From positions 2,325 through 24,305 of the IMG/VR virus record IMGVR_UViG_3300030104_000542: 21,981 bases of DNA, one strand, 5' to 3'. The number at the start of each line of letters is the position of its first letter. Within the stretch, counting starts at the first letter, position 1. Below the pieces are notes generated by a model. That model was not told the origin of the DNA, made no database searches, and saw only the letters and a list, made by a program, of their open reading frames with translations. A program made the translations under genes and the position numbers. Below, piece after piece: positions 7,333 to 13,142 of this stretch. The DNA is from a virus.

Positions 7333-8524
7333 TTTCTAACTCTGCCTTTTTCCCTGTAAAGTTCTCCCACCTTTTAATAATAACATCACAATATTTAGGG
7401 TCTAATTCAATAGCATAACATTTTCTATTTGTTTTTTCACAAGCAATTAATGTACTGCCTGATCCTAAAAATGAATCAAATATTATATCATCTTCTTTAG
7501 AATTATTCAAAATTGCCTTTTGTGATAAAGCAACAGGCTTTTGAGTTGGATGTTTATAACCAACCACACTATCCCTTTTAACATTCCAAATACTAGTGTT
7601 TTTTCTATCTCCATAAAAGGAGTGTTTACCTTGTCCCTCTTTCCAACCATATAATATTGGCTCGTGTTGTGATCGGTAATCTTGCCAACCCATTCCAGCA
7701 TTACCTTTGTCCCATATAATAGTTGAGGATTTTTTAAAAAATTTATCAAAGTTTATTTCAAATGCTATTTTGGGTTTGCTATGACTATCAGGATGACAAA
7801 CATATATACAACCTAAAGGCTTTAAATAATCTGACATTAAATTAAAGTTTTTATATAAAAAATCAATAAAGTCATTCTCTGACATATTATCATTTTTAAT
7901 TTTGCCTAAATCATTATCTCCTCTACCTGAATAATCCACATTATAAGGTGGATCAGTAAATATTAAGTCAGCTTTATTATCATTAAATAAATTTTTAAAT
8001 GTTTCTTCTGATGTGCTATCTCCACAAATTAATTTGTGTTTACCTAATTTCCAAATGTTACTTAATTTTGTAATTGGCTCTTCAGGTGTTTCAGGCACTT
8101 CATCTTCATCAGTTAAACCTTGTTTCTCTTCAAATAATATATTGTTTAGTTGTTCATCGTTAAAACCTAATAAATCTAACTTAAAATCTTTAGCTTCTAA
8201 TTCCTTGATTTCCATTTTAAGTAATTCATTATCCCACTCGGATTCTTCAGCAGTTCTATTATCAGCTATTCTATATGCGTTTATTTGTTCTTCTGTTAAA
8301 TTATCTATTATTGATATAGGTACATTTTTAAGACCTAATTTTTTACTAGCCCTAAATCTAGTATGTCCAGCAACAATAACTCTGTCTTTATCGACCACTA
8401 TTGGTTGTCTAAAGCCATATTCTTTTAAAGACATAGCAACTTTTTCAATAGCAGTATCTGATAATTTTCTCGGATTGTTCTCGTATGGTTTTATAGAGTT
8501 TATATTAGCAATTTCGATTTGCAT
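7319..8524 (-). CDS. ParB-domain / class beta DNA amino-methyltransferase fusion
   Basis: This is a 401-residue two-domain protein. Residues 1-90 are a ParB/Srx-like N-terminal domain with 'IKPYENNPR' and AGHTRFRA (52-59). A linker follows (about 90-150). The methyltransferase part (160-400) has motif IV DPPYNV (191-196), then PTQKPV (326-331), and motif I FDSFLGSGST (349-358) near the end. This order, IV before I, marks the beta class of N6-adenine or N4-cytosine methyltransferases, which use S-adenosylmethionine. No restriction enzyme gene is adjacent. It may therefore protect phage DNA from host restriction or mark it for replication or packaging. Such fusions are common in phages and mobile elements. 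The specificity cannot be read from sequence. Confidence 0.92.
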   Translation of the reverse strand: MQIEIANINSIKPYENNPRKLSDTAIEKVAMSLKEYGFRQPIVVDKDRVIVAGHTRFRASKKLGLKNVPISIIDNLTEEQINAYRIADNRTAEESEWDNELLKMEIKELEAKDFKLDLLGFNDEQLNNILFEEKQGLTDEDEVPETPEEPITKLSNIWKLGKHKLICGDSTSEETFKNLFNDNKADLIFTDPPYNVDYSGRGDNDLGKIKNDNMSENDFIDFLYKNFNLMSDYLKPLGCIYVCHPDSHSKPKIAFEINFDKFFKKSSTIIWDKGNAGMGWQDYRSQHEPILYGWKEGQGKHSFYGDRKNTSIWNVKRDSVVGYKHPTQKPVALSQKAILNNSKEDDIIFDSFLGSGSTLIACEKTNRKCYAIELDPKYCDVIIKRWENFTGKKAELENGQK

Positions 8525-8526
8525 TT

Positions 8527-8805
8527 TTATATTTCTACCTTTTTCATAGATAAAATCAATCCTTTAGGAATTAGGTTTCTATCGCTAAATGTTTCTTCAT
8601 CATAACTAGCAAATGTCCAAACATATTTTTTATCTTTTTTAAATACATATGCGTTAGTCGTCATATAAGCTGGTTTCATGGCTAAAAATTCTTTTTCCGA
8701 ACAATGCCCAGAATCTCCGATCACATCAATCCACTTGATAATATAAAAATAATATTTTTTGTTGGAAATTGAAATGTGGCGAAATTTTGACTTTTTTTTT
8801 ACCAT
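8527..8805 (-). CDS. Conserved phage hypothetical protein
   Basis: This is a 92-residue protein with Lys-rich start MVKKKSKFRHISISNKKYYF and conserved-looking phrases 'WIDVIGDSGHCSEKEF', 'KYVWTFASYDEE' and 'FSDRNLIPKGLIL'. I recall the pattern GDSGH plus TFASYD in marine phage proteins of about 80 residues near replication or methylation genes. No function is known to me, and no catalytic motif, membrane segment or metal site stands out. The start overlaps the preceding stop as TAATG. The following methyltransferase gene begins two bases after its stop. Confidence 0.75.
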   Translation of the reverse strand: MVKKKSKFRHISISNKKYYFYIIKWIDVIGDSGHCSEKEFLAMKPAYMTTNAYVFKKDKKYVWTFASYDEETFSDRNLIPKGLILSMKKVEI

Positions 8806-8939
8806 TAGTGTTTCTTATGATTATCTGATTCTACGATTGCCCTATAATATTCTAATTGTGTTTTTAATATCTGATTTTCTATACTTAATGCAATAATTCG
8901 TTTTCTACAATATTTAAAAATTCGCAGTATTGCTTTCAT
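8805..8939 (-). CDS. 44-residue helical mini-protein
   Basis: The frame reads MKAILRIFKYCRKRIIALSI, ENQILKTQLEYYRAIVESDN, HKKH. Its ATG at 8939 forms ATGA with the stop of the initiator-like gene, and its TAA forms TAATG with the next start. Exact junctions at both ends strongly suggest a real gene. The first half is a basic amphipathic helix. The second half has a leucine-zipper-like run. It could bind membrane or nucleic acid, but nothing in it identifies a role. Confidence 0.65.
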   Translation of the reverse strand: MKAILRIFKYCRKRIIALSIENQILKTQLEYYRAIVESDNHKKH

Positions 8940-9511
8940 TTATACTCTCTGATTGGTTCTTTTTTCCATTTATGTTTGAGATACTGTTTTTTATCTTTTT
9001 CCAAAATATTATACTGACCCCAGCTTCCGATGGTTTTATACCCATTATTCACATCTTGGTCTTTGTTAGACCTAGTATTTGATATATGTGTATTGTATTT
9101 GTGTATTGACACTTGTTGCGATAGCTGGGCTGTAGGTGGTTGTTCGTTATCCACATATTGATATAAGTCGTAATTTATAAGGCTTATTATAGTGACTTTT
9201 CTACTAGGGTGGTTGTTGCTGGGCTGTAGCTGGGCTGTTCTAGTGCCTATCATTTTTCTACGCACAAGACGTAGTATAAAAGACCTCATTTCAGAGTAAG
9301 TCATACCAAATCTTTTAGCTGTAACTCTTAAAGGCATAATAGCTTCTCCTCGTTTTATAAATATTTCCGAGTCTAAAAATCTTAATGTAACATCTTTATG
9401 AGATGCACTACTTATAAAATATATCCAACAACTAGCTTGTAATAAATTTTTAAATATAGGATTAGAATATATATCTCTATATAAAATAAAATAACCTCTT
9501 TTTTTAGCCAT
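8936..9511 (-). CDS. Replication-initiator-like winged-helix protein
   Basis: This is a 191-residue protein. The N-terminal two thirds have an MAKKRGYFILYRDIYSNPIF start and a helix-turn-helix/winged-helix section (about residues 50-105: 'GEAIMPLRVTAKRFGMTYSE' then 'MRSFILRLVRRKMIGT') followed by 'KVTIISLINYDLYQY'. The C-terminus is polar, Gln/Asn-rich and basic. This is the build of the N-terminal domain of phage replication proteins of the lambda O / DnaD-related group, which bind origin repeats. I chose ATG 9511, which has GAGA/AGAGAG upstream, over the TTG five codons earlier. The gene itself carries direct repeats and DnaA-box matches in the part encoding the linker region. A transcription regulator is the alternative. 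Confidence 0.65.
   Translation of the reverse strand: MAKKRGYFILYRDIYSNPIFKNLLQASCWIYFISSASHKDVTLRFLDSEIFIKRGEAIMPLRVTAKRFGMTYSEMRSFILRLVRRKMIGTRTAQLQPSNNHPSRKVTIISLINYDLYQYVDNEQPPTAQLSQQVSIHKYNTHISNTRSNKDQDVNNGYKTIGSWGQYNILEKDKKQYLKHKWKKEPIREYK
9045..9238. other. Candidate replication origin inside the initiator-like gene
   Basis: Within about 200 bp lie several origin-like elements. There are two DnaA-box matches in the same orientation: TTATTCACA at 9045-9053 and the exact strong-box sequence TTATCCACA at 9147-9155. Two tandem AT-rich 13-mers lie at 9083-9095 and 9096-9108 and differ at one base. GCTGGGCTGT occurs three times (9124-9133, 9218-9227, 9229-9238), and GGTGGTTGTT twice (9135-9144, 9208-9217). 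The GC-rich repeats stand out in AT-rich DNA. Lambda and its relatives also keep the origin and its iterons inside the O gene. That initiation starts here is inferred. All the repeats lie in coding sequence, so repeated peptide (TAQL twice) is part of the signal. Confidence 0.45.
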
Positions 9512-9662
9512 TACTCTCTTTCTCAATCATCTCTATTAACTGCCTTTTGGAGTATCTATTTAATAGTGTTCTAATTATGTTTAATGTTTTTTTAGTTTTT
9601 TCATATTCTCTTGCTTTGTTACTAGATACTACCTCAAAGTGTTCTTCTCTCATCTCTGCCAT
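9504..9662 (-). CDS. 52-residue helical mini-protein
   Basis: The frame from ATG 9662 reads MAEMREEHFEVVSSNKAREY, EKTKKTLNIIRTLLNRYSKR, QLIEMIEKESNG. The start is coupled to the HNH gene stop by TAATG, and the last eight bases overlap the start of the initiator-like gene. The whole chain looks helical, acidic at the start and basic in the middle. I do not recognise it. Its place between a nuclease gene and the initiator-like gene suggests a replication accessory, but only by position. Confidence 0.6.
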   Translation of the reverse strand: MAEMREEHFEVVSSNKAREYEKTKKTLNIIRTLLNRYSKRQLIEMIEKESNG

Positions 9663-9958
9663 TATTTATCTCCAAATAAGTTATAAGCATCTTCCATAAG
9701 TTCTAGTTGTTTATTAACTTGATGTAAGATTGATTGTTCAGTTCCATACTTTTCTATAAATAGATTTTTACCTAAATGAATTGAGTCTTTACCAGTTCTG
9801 TGATGAGTCGGACACAAAGGTATTGTTTGTTGATGATCTGGTCTTAAAGATAATCCTGTATGCGATCTTATATGATGAACCTCTGCCGGTCTGCCACAAC
9901 AAAAACAACCCATTTGGGAAATCTTATCTAATCTATCTTTATCTACTTTGGTTGCCAT
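9662..9958 (-). CDS. HNH-type endonuclease (Ref/YbcO-like)
   Basis: This is a 98-residue protein with a zinc/HNH core: CFCCGRPAEVHHI (residues 18-30), RPDHQQTIPLCPTHHR (39-54) and a helical end with F...KYGTE. The HH pair at 28-29 and the Cys and His residues at 18-21, 49 and 52-53 are the expected metal and catalytic positions. The pattern 'CGRPAEVHH...IPLCPTHHR' resembles the YbcO / P1 Ref group of HNH nucleases found near replication and recombination genes in phages. It would cut DNA using a His metal site. Its substrate is unknown. It overlaps the upstream winged-helix gene by 16 bp. Confidence 0.85.
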   Translation of the reverse strand: MATKVDKDRLDKISQMGCFCCGRPAEVHHIRSHTGLSLRPDHQQTIPLCPTHHRTGKDSIHLGKNLFIEKYGTEQSILHQVNKQLELMEDAYNLFGDK

Positions 9959-10239
9959 ACTATCGCTTGTTTGCCATATTTAGTTTCTCGTCTTTTACCA
10001 CTATCTTCTACCAGATTTAAAACTTGTAGTTCTCGGACTCTAGCACATACACTTGATAAAGGTATCTCTAGTTCATCTGATATTTCATAATTAGTTAGTG
10101 CGTTAAGTTTTATAAGATCATAGACTTGTTCTCTTTTAGTCTTAATCTTTGGCTTGATTGTGGCTAGTGCGTCTTGGCTTGTTTTTGTATAATTTGCTGA
10201 CTTGTAATCAGTATCAAATATATCTAATTGTTTTTGCAT
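9943..10239 (-). CDS. Winged helix-turn-helix protein
   Basis: This is a 98-residue protein. The short N-terminus (MQKQLDIFDTDYKS) is followed by a winged helix at about residues 35-90: 'REQVYDLIKLNALTNYEISD', 'ELEIPLSSVCARVRELQVLN' and a beta-wing 'LVEDSGKRR...KQAIVWQPK'. This is the usual MarR/LexA-like fold of small phage regulators or primase-loading partners. It is the first ordinary-sized gene of the leftward transcript, downstream of a predicted promoter at 10425-10453 and just below a 13-bp RNA hairpin at 10259-10293. Its Shine-Dalgarno AGAGAGA (10247-10253) complements that hairpin's loop. A regulatory role in the lytic switch is plausible but unproven. Confidence 0.8.
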   Translation of the reverse strand: MQKQLDIFDTDYKSANYTKTSQDALATIKPKIKTKREQVYDLIKLNALTNYEISDELEIPLSSVCARVRELQVLNLVEDSGKRRETKYGKQAIVWQPK

Positions 10240-10254
10240 CTCGTTTTCTCTCTG

Positions 10255-10344
10255 TTAGGTGCTGGGCTTGGAGAGAGAGACCAAACCCAACACAATTAAA
10301 AGTATGATATGAAAATAATAAATACTTTTTGTCATCTCTGACAT
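10255..10344 (-). CDS. 29-residue small membrane peptide (leader ORF)
   Basis: The frame from ATG 10344 reads MSEMTKSIYYFHIILLIVLG, LVSLSKPST, with one hydrophobic stretch long enough to cross a membrane. A second ATG at 10335 lies three codons later and has AGAGAG at a better distance. The stop at 10255 lies just before the ribosome-binding site of the winged-helix gene. The final codons are part of the 13-bp hairpin, so translation of this peptide would melt the hairpin. It could thus be a leader peptide that controls the next gene. The alternative is untranslated leader RNA, since a longer overlapping frame (10214-10474) is also open. Confidence 0.4.
   Translation of the reverse strand: MSEMTKSIYYFHIILLIVLGLVSLSKPST
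10259..10293 (-). promoter_or_regulatory. Strong RNA hairpin before the winged-helix gene
   Basis: On the minus-strand RNA, GUGUUGGGUUUGG (10293-10281) pairs with CCAAGCCCAGCAC (10271-10259) across 13 positions, with two G-U wobbles and a nine-base loop UCUCUCUCU. On the plus strand the same two positions are C/A mismatches, so the structure belongs to the leftward transcript. The loop complements the Shine-Dalgarno AGAGAGA at 10253-10247. No U-run follows, so it does not look like a simple terminator. Control of translation of the winged-helix gene is inferred. Confidence 0.5.
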
Positions 10345-10424
10345 CTCTCTTATAACTTAAATATTTATTTTTCATAACTAAAATTGATTCGTTTCTATAA
10401 AATTGATTTGCTAATTTCAAGATA

Positions 10425-10453
10425 ATTCTAATTAGAGTAGTTAATAATGTTAA
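10425..10453 (-). promoter_or_regulatory. Predicted leftward sigma70-type promoter
   Basis: On the minus strand a -35 box TTAACA (10453-10448) is followed after 17 bases by a -10 box TAGAAT (10430-10425). This would start RNA near 10418, ahead of the small membrane peptide, the hairpin and the winged-helix gene. The match is good, but the region is AT-rich and chance matches are common. Confidence 0.4.
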
Positions 10454-10484
10454 AAAACCTAGTAAAATAGCCATTTTTTAACTA

Positions 10485-10513
10485 TTTACAATGCAACCTT
10501 AATTTTATAGATT
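10485..10513 (+). promoter_or_regulatory. Predicted rightward sigma70-type promoter
   Basis: TTTACA (10485-10490) and TAGATT (10508-10513) are separated by 17 bases. RNA would begin near 10520, about 35 bases before the first plus-strand gene at 10556. This is the only non-coding stretch upstream of the eleven-gene plus-strand operon. With the leftward promoter it forms a divergent control region. Confidence 0.45.
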
Positions 10514-10555
10514 ATTCTTATGTTAAATAAAACTAACACTAAACAAGGAGAGAGA

Positions 10556-10741
10556 ATGAAGAAATGTTTAATTTGTAACGATCAACCAAAAGAAATTTGG
10601 ACACACCCTTTTTCAAATAGCTTTTGCAAACCATGTATGGAAAAACACGGAGATACGCACCATGAAAAAGTTGGTGTATATCCAAAAAATTATATCCCAA
10701 GTGATTATTTCCATTTAATTAATAACAAGGAGAGAGCATAA
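10556..10741 (+). CDS. Small zinc-ribbon protein
   Basis: This is a 61-residue protein. CLIC near the start and CKPC about 16 residues later form a CxxC...CxxC zinc ribbon. A His-rich stretch (EKHGDTHHEK) and 'YIPSDYFHLINNKERA' follow. I chose ATG 10556 because AAGGAGAGAGA sits directly before it. An ATG at 10520 would fall at the predicted RNA start. It is the first gene of the operon and joins the next by TAATG. Its own C-terminal codons (AAC AAG GAG AGA GCA) double as the Shine-Dalgarno of the next gene. Role unknown. Zinc binding is inferred from the cysteines. Confidence 0.75.
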   Translation: MKKCLICNDQPKEIWTHPFSNSFCKPCMEKHGDTHHEKVGVYPKNYIPSDYFHLINNKERA

Positions 10742-11109
10742 TGGAAAATATACAAAATTTTTCTTTTGAAAACCCTTGCCACATTAAGCATTTTAAAATT
10801 GTAAATGATAAGTTTGTTCCAAAAAAACAAACTACTTTAATTACATTAACTGCGTGTGCAAATGATTTAAGATATTGTAATTGGGGTGTTCAAAATATTT
10901 GGGATATAAGTATTGTTTTTCCTACTTCTTGGGTACAAAAAACTTTAAGAAGAATTGACGATAATGATTTTTCTAAAGTTGAAAAATACATAAATAAACA
11001 TTTAAAGAAAAATGGTTTTAATACTATTTCAATCAAAAAAGATGCAGAAATAATTGGTGTATCTCCTAAATTGTATAGAATTGAAAACATAGAAAAGGAG
11101 AGAATATAA
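10741..11109 (+). CDS. Hypothetical protein (early operon)
   Basis: This is a 122-residue protein beginning MENIQNFSFENPCHIKHFKI, with a middle 'TLITLTACANDLRYCNWGVQ' and a Lys-rich end. No membrane segment, catalytic motif or metal site is clear. The start has AAGGAGAGAG and a TAATG junction with the previous gene. The end also forms TAATG with the next gene, so the frame is certain. I do not recognise a family. Position suggests an early host-takeover or replication accessory protein. Confidence 0.7.
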   Translation: MENIQNFSFENPCHIKHFKIVNDKFVPKKQTTLITLTACANDLRYCNWGVQNIWDISIVFPTSWVQKTLRRIDDNDFSKVEKYINKHLKKNGFNTISIKKDAEIIGVSPKLYRIENIEKERI

Positions 11110-11405
11110 TGAGAATACCAGCTAACTCAACTTTTACTAAAGAAATATCAAAACAATTTAAACAGATTTTCCACCGAGATATGACTCTTGGTGGATTAGA
11201 AGATTTACAGGAACAGTTAGATTTAATTGATTCTGTGGATACTCATTTGGTTAATCAAGTGAGTAAATTAAACAAAGGTAATGGACATGAACCCAAAAAA
11301 AATGTTTCGCCTACAAGAGCAGTTAGACAAGAGTACACACAAGGAAAAGGTGCTATTGGAAAAATTGTTCCATTTGAAACAAAAGAAAAAGGATTTGGCT
11401 TTTAG
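11109..11405 (+). CDS. Hypothetical protein (early operon)
   Basis: This is a 98-residue protein: MRIPANSTFTKEISKQFKQI, then an acidic helical part 'GGLEDLQEQLDLIDSVDTHL', then a polar, probably flexible end rich in Lys, Gly and Pro and finishing KGFGF. The N-terminal phrase 'PANSTFTKEISKQF' could be a short domain, but I do not know it. AAGGAGAGA precedes the start. A 6-bp inverted repeat (ACTTCA/TGAAGT, 11406-11422) follows the stop. It lacks a T-run and is unlikely to be a terminator. Confidence 0.65.
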   Translation: MRIPANSTFTKEISKQFKQIFHRDMTLGGLEDLQEQLDLIDSVDTHLVNQVSKLNKGNGHEPKKNVSPTRAVRQEYTQGKGAIGKIVPFETKEKGFGF

Positions 11406-11459
11406 ACTTCATCAAGTGAAGTACCATCAACCAGTTCTTTAAAGAGAGGATATAAAGAT

Positions 11460-11771
11460 ATGAAAAAAACAATACTTTTATGTGGGCTACTTGCCACTTT
11501 ATTAAATGCTTGTGTTCCAAATATAGTAGTAGATACCAAAGGCAGATCAGGAACTTTTGATTTTTCAAGAGCAGAAGATTTAACTAATGATAGAATTATA
11601 TGTGAGGAGTTAGTTAAAGAAAATGTAAATCTAGTTGTTGATTATTCAAGATATGCTTTTGCTAAATATATTGAACTAGGAACTATTGGTTTAATAAAAG
11701 CAGATGAATTAAAATCAAAAAAAATAAATAGAGAGTGTCTTAAAGGACGTGGACATTCAACTTTAGATTAA
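11460..11771 (+). CDS. Predicted lipoprotein
   Basis: This is a 103-residue protein with a classic lipoprotein signal: Lys-Lys at residues 2-3, a hydrophobic core, and lipobox LLNAC with Cys18. The mature part has 'GRSGTFDFSRAEDLTNDR', cysteines near residues 49 and 94, and the conserved-looking end CLKGRGHSTLD. After processing it would be tethered to the inner or outer membrane facing the periplasm. I recall lipoproteins with CLKGRGHS ends in marine bacteria and their phages. An early-expressed phage lipoprotein is a good candidate for blocking superinfection by other phages, but this is inference. A GAGAGG Shine-Dalgarno lies upstream. Confidence 0.75.
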   Translation: MKKTILLCGLLATLLNACVPNIVVDTKGRSGTFDFSRAEDLTNDRIICEELVKENVNLVVDYSRYAFAKYIELGTIGLIKADELKSKKINRECLKGRGHSTLD

Positions 11772-11774
11772 TTT

Positions 11775-11978
11775 ATGCCTAAACCATCAACTAGGAATAA
11801 AATTTTAGCTTATGTATGTGCTAAATGTTTCAGAACAGATGCCTTAAAACTTGCGTGGTTTTTTGGCTCTGATTCTATATTCAGCGATTGTTTATTATGT
11901 AATAAATGTTTTAAAGAATCGTTTAACCAACTAACTCAACAACAGAAAGAAGAATGGGGTTTTTATGAAAAAAAATAA
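11775..11978 (+). CDS. Small four-Cys zinc-ribbon-like protein
   Basis: This is a 67-residue protein. 'YVCAKCFR' and 'CLLCNKCFKESF' supply CxxC and CxxCxxC pairs about 25 residues apart, as in zinc ribbons. The centre is aromatic (LAWFFGSDSIF), and the end has 'QQQKEEWGFYEKK'. There is no strong Shine-Dalgarno. The start lies three bases after the lipoprotein stop, which suggests coupled translation. The 3' end overlaps the XRE regulator by 14 bp. DNA or protein binding through zinc is inferred only from the cysteines. Confidence 0.65.
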   Translation: MPKPSTRNKILAYVCAKCFRTDALKLAWFFGSDSIFSDCLLCNKCFKESFNQLTQQQKEEWGFYEKK

Positions 11979-12351
11979 TACTATTGAAGAAATAAACACT
12001 TCTATAAATAACTTATTAGAAGAATGGAATATTAGTGATGAACACAATGAGAAAGTAGTCACTCATATTATTGGATTACAAATAAAAAAGATTAGACTCA
12101 TAAATAAAAAAACGCAGACTAGAGTTGCAAGAGCAGTAAAAGTCACTTTTCAACAGATTCAGAAGTATGAGAAAGGGTTTAACTTACCTAATCCAATTAG
12201 ACTATTAGCTTTAAGTCAATATTTTAAAGTTCCTTATCATTATTGGTTAAAACCTATTTTGGACAAAGAATTGACAATATTAGCACAAAGTTATTATAAT
12301 AAATATGAACTAAATAATACTGAAGAAAAATTTAGTATTTATAACTTATAA
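11965..12351 (+). CDS. XRE-family (Cro/CI-type) transcription regulator
   Basis: This is a 128-residue protein with an HTH_3 domain at about residues 36-95: 'IGLQIKKIRLINKKTQTRVA', 'RAVKVTFQQIQKYEKGFNLP' and 'PIRLLALSQYFKVPYHYWL'. The phrase 'TFQQIQKYEKG' is the usual recognition helix and turn. The N-terminal 35 residues are polar and helical, and the end is Tyr/Asn-rich. It likely binds operators in this phage, possibly in the divergent region at 10425-10513. No peptidase or cleavage domain is present, so it is not a LexA/CI full-length repressor. It lies mid-operon, ahead of the exonuclease gene. Confidence 0.88.
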   Translation: MKKNNTIEEINTSINNLLEEWNISDEHNEKVVTHIIGLQIKKIRLINKKTQTRVARAVKVTFQQIQKYEKGFNLPNPIRLLALSQYFKVPYHYWLKPILDKELTILAQSYYNKYELNNTEEKFSIYNL

Positions 12352-12368
12352 ACTAAAAAGGAGAGAGC

Positions 12369-13142
12369 ATGACTACTATAACAACCGAACATGGTTTTAA
12401 AATAGAGTTTAATCAAGAAAAGCACGTTTATATTCACGATAATAATTATATTGTGGGTATGAGTACAATTCTTGGTAAGTTAGCAAGTCCAATGTTAGAG
12501 AATTGGAAAATTGCTAATCAAATAAAAGCAATCAAAGAAGAAATGGAAAGACAAGGTATTTCTATTGATAAGATAGAAACCATTGTAACCAACGCAAAAT
12601 CTAATGCAAAAAAACAAGGAGATAATATTTTAAATATTGGCTCTATGGTGCATAAATTTTGTGAGATGTGGTTAAAGGGAGAGAAATTTACTGACCCTGA
12701 AGACCCTGTTATAAAAGGTTGTTTTGAAAAGTTTAAAAGATTTTGGACAAAACATAAACTAAAAGTTATTGAGTCTGAAAAAATACTTTACTCTGAAAGA
12801 GGGTATTGTGGAACTTTAGATTTAGTAGCCAAAGATTCAGAGAATAATCTATGGTTAATAGATATAAAAACTTCTAAAGGAGTGTTTATAAACATGGTTC
12901 ATCAGTTGCATGGGTATAAATTAGCATACGAAGAACAAACTGGTAAAAAGATAAATAAGATGTATTTAGTCCGACTTCCTAAAGATAGTGGAGATTTTGA
13001 AGCTAGACACATTTTATATAAAAAGGAACACTTAAAAGCATTTCTAGGATTATTGAGTTGTCATAAATCCGAGTTATTGTTTAACGAGCAAGTACGAAAA
13101 TATAATCAACTAAAACGAGGAAAAAATGTATCAACAAAATAA
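12369..13142 (+). CDS. PD-(D/E)XK exonuclease (RecB/Cas4/lambda-exo-like)
   Basis: This is a 257-residue protein. The motifs in order are GSMVH (residues 91-95), a GTLDLVA motif with catalytic Asp151, LIDIKTSK with Asp165 and Lys167, and a QLHGYKLAY motif (179-187). This matches the PD-(D/E)XK fold of RecB-like exonucleases. These resect double-stranded ends or process replication intermediates using Mg2+. The gene overlaps the next gene (SSB-like tail) by 17 bp, and such a pair could form a recombination module. AAGGAGAGAG directly precedes ATG 12369. The exact polarity and substrate cannot be read from sequence. Confidence 0.88.
   Translation: MTTITTEHGFKIEFNQEKHVYIHDNNYIVGMSTILGKLASPMLENWKIANQIKAIKEEMERQGISIDKIETIVTNAKSNAKKQGDNILNIGSMVHKFCEMWLKGEKFTDPEDPVIKGCFEKFKRFWTKHKLKVIESEKILYSERGYCGTLDLVAKDSENNLWLIDIKTSKGVFINMVHQLHGYKLAYEEQTGKKINKMYLVRLPKDSGDFEARHILYKKEHLKAFLGLLSCHKSELLFNEQVRKYNQLKRGKNVSTK

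Noticed and set aside
8013-8549. 178-codon plus-strand open frame
   Set aside because: It lies antisense to the ParB/methyltransferase gene, whose motifs are clear. Its composition (Leu/Ser-rich) is typical of a mirror frame, and it has no Shine-Dalgarno or coupling.
9781-10020. 79-codon plus-strand open frame
   Set aside because: Antisense to the HNH and winged-helix genes, which have clear domains.
10214-10474. 86-codon minus-strand open frame in the divergent region
   Set aside because: It starts upstream of the predicted leftward RNA start, lacks a Shine-Dalgarno, and runs through the hairpin into the winged-helix gene. The hydrophobic first 28 residues are protein-like, so a doubt remains.
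11406-11422. ACTTCA/TGAAGT inverted repeat as a terminator
   Set aside because: Six base pairs with no T-run in the middle of a co-directional operon. Likely chance.
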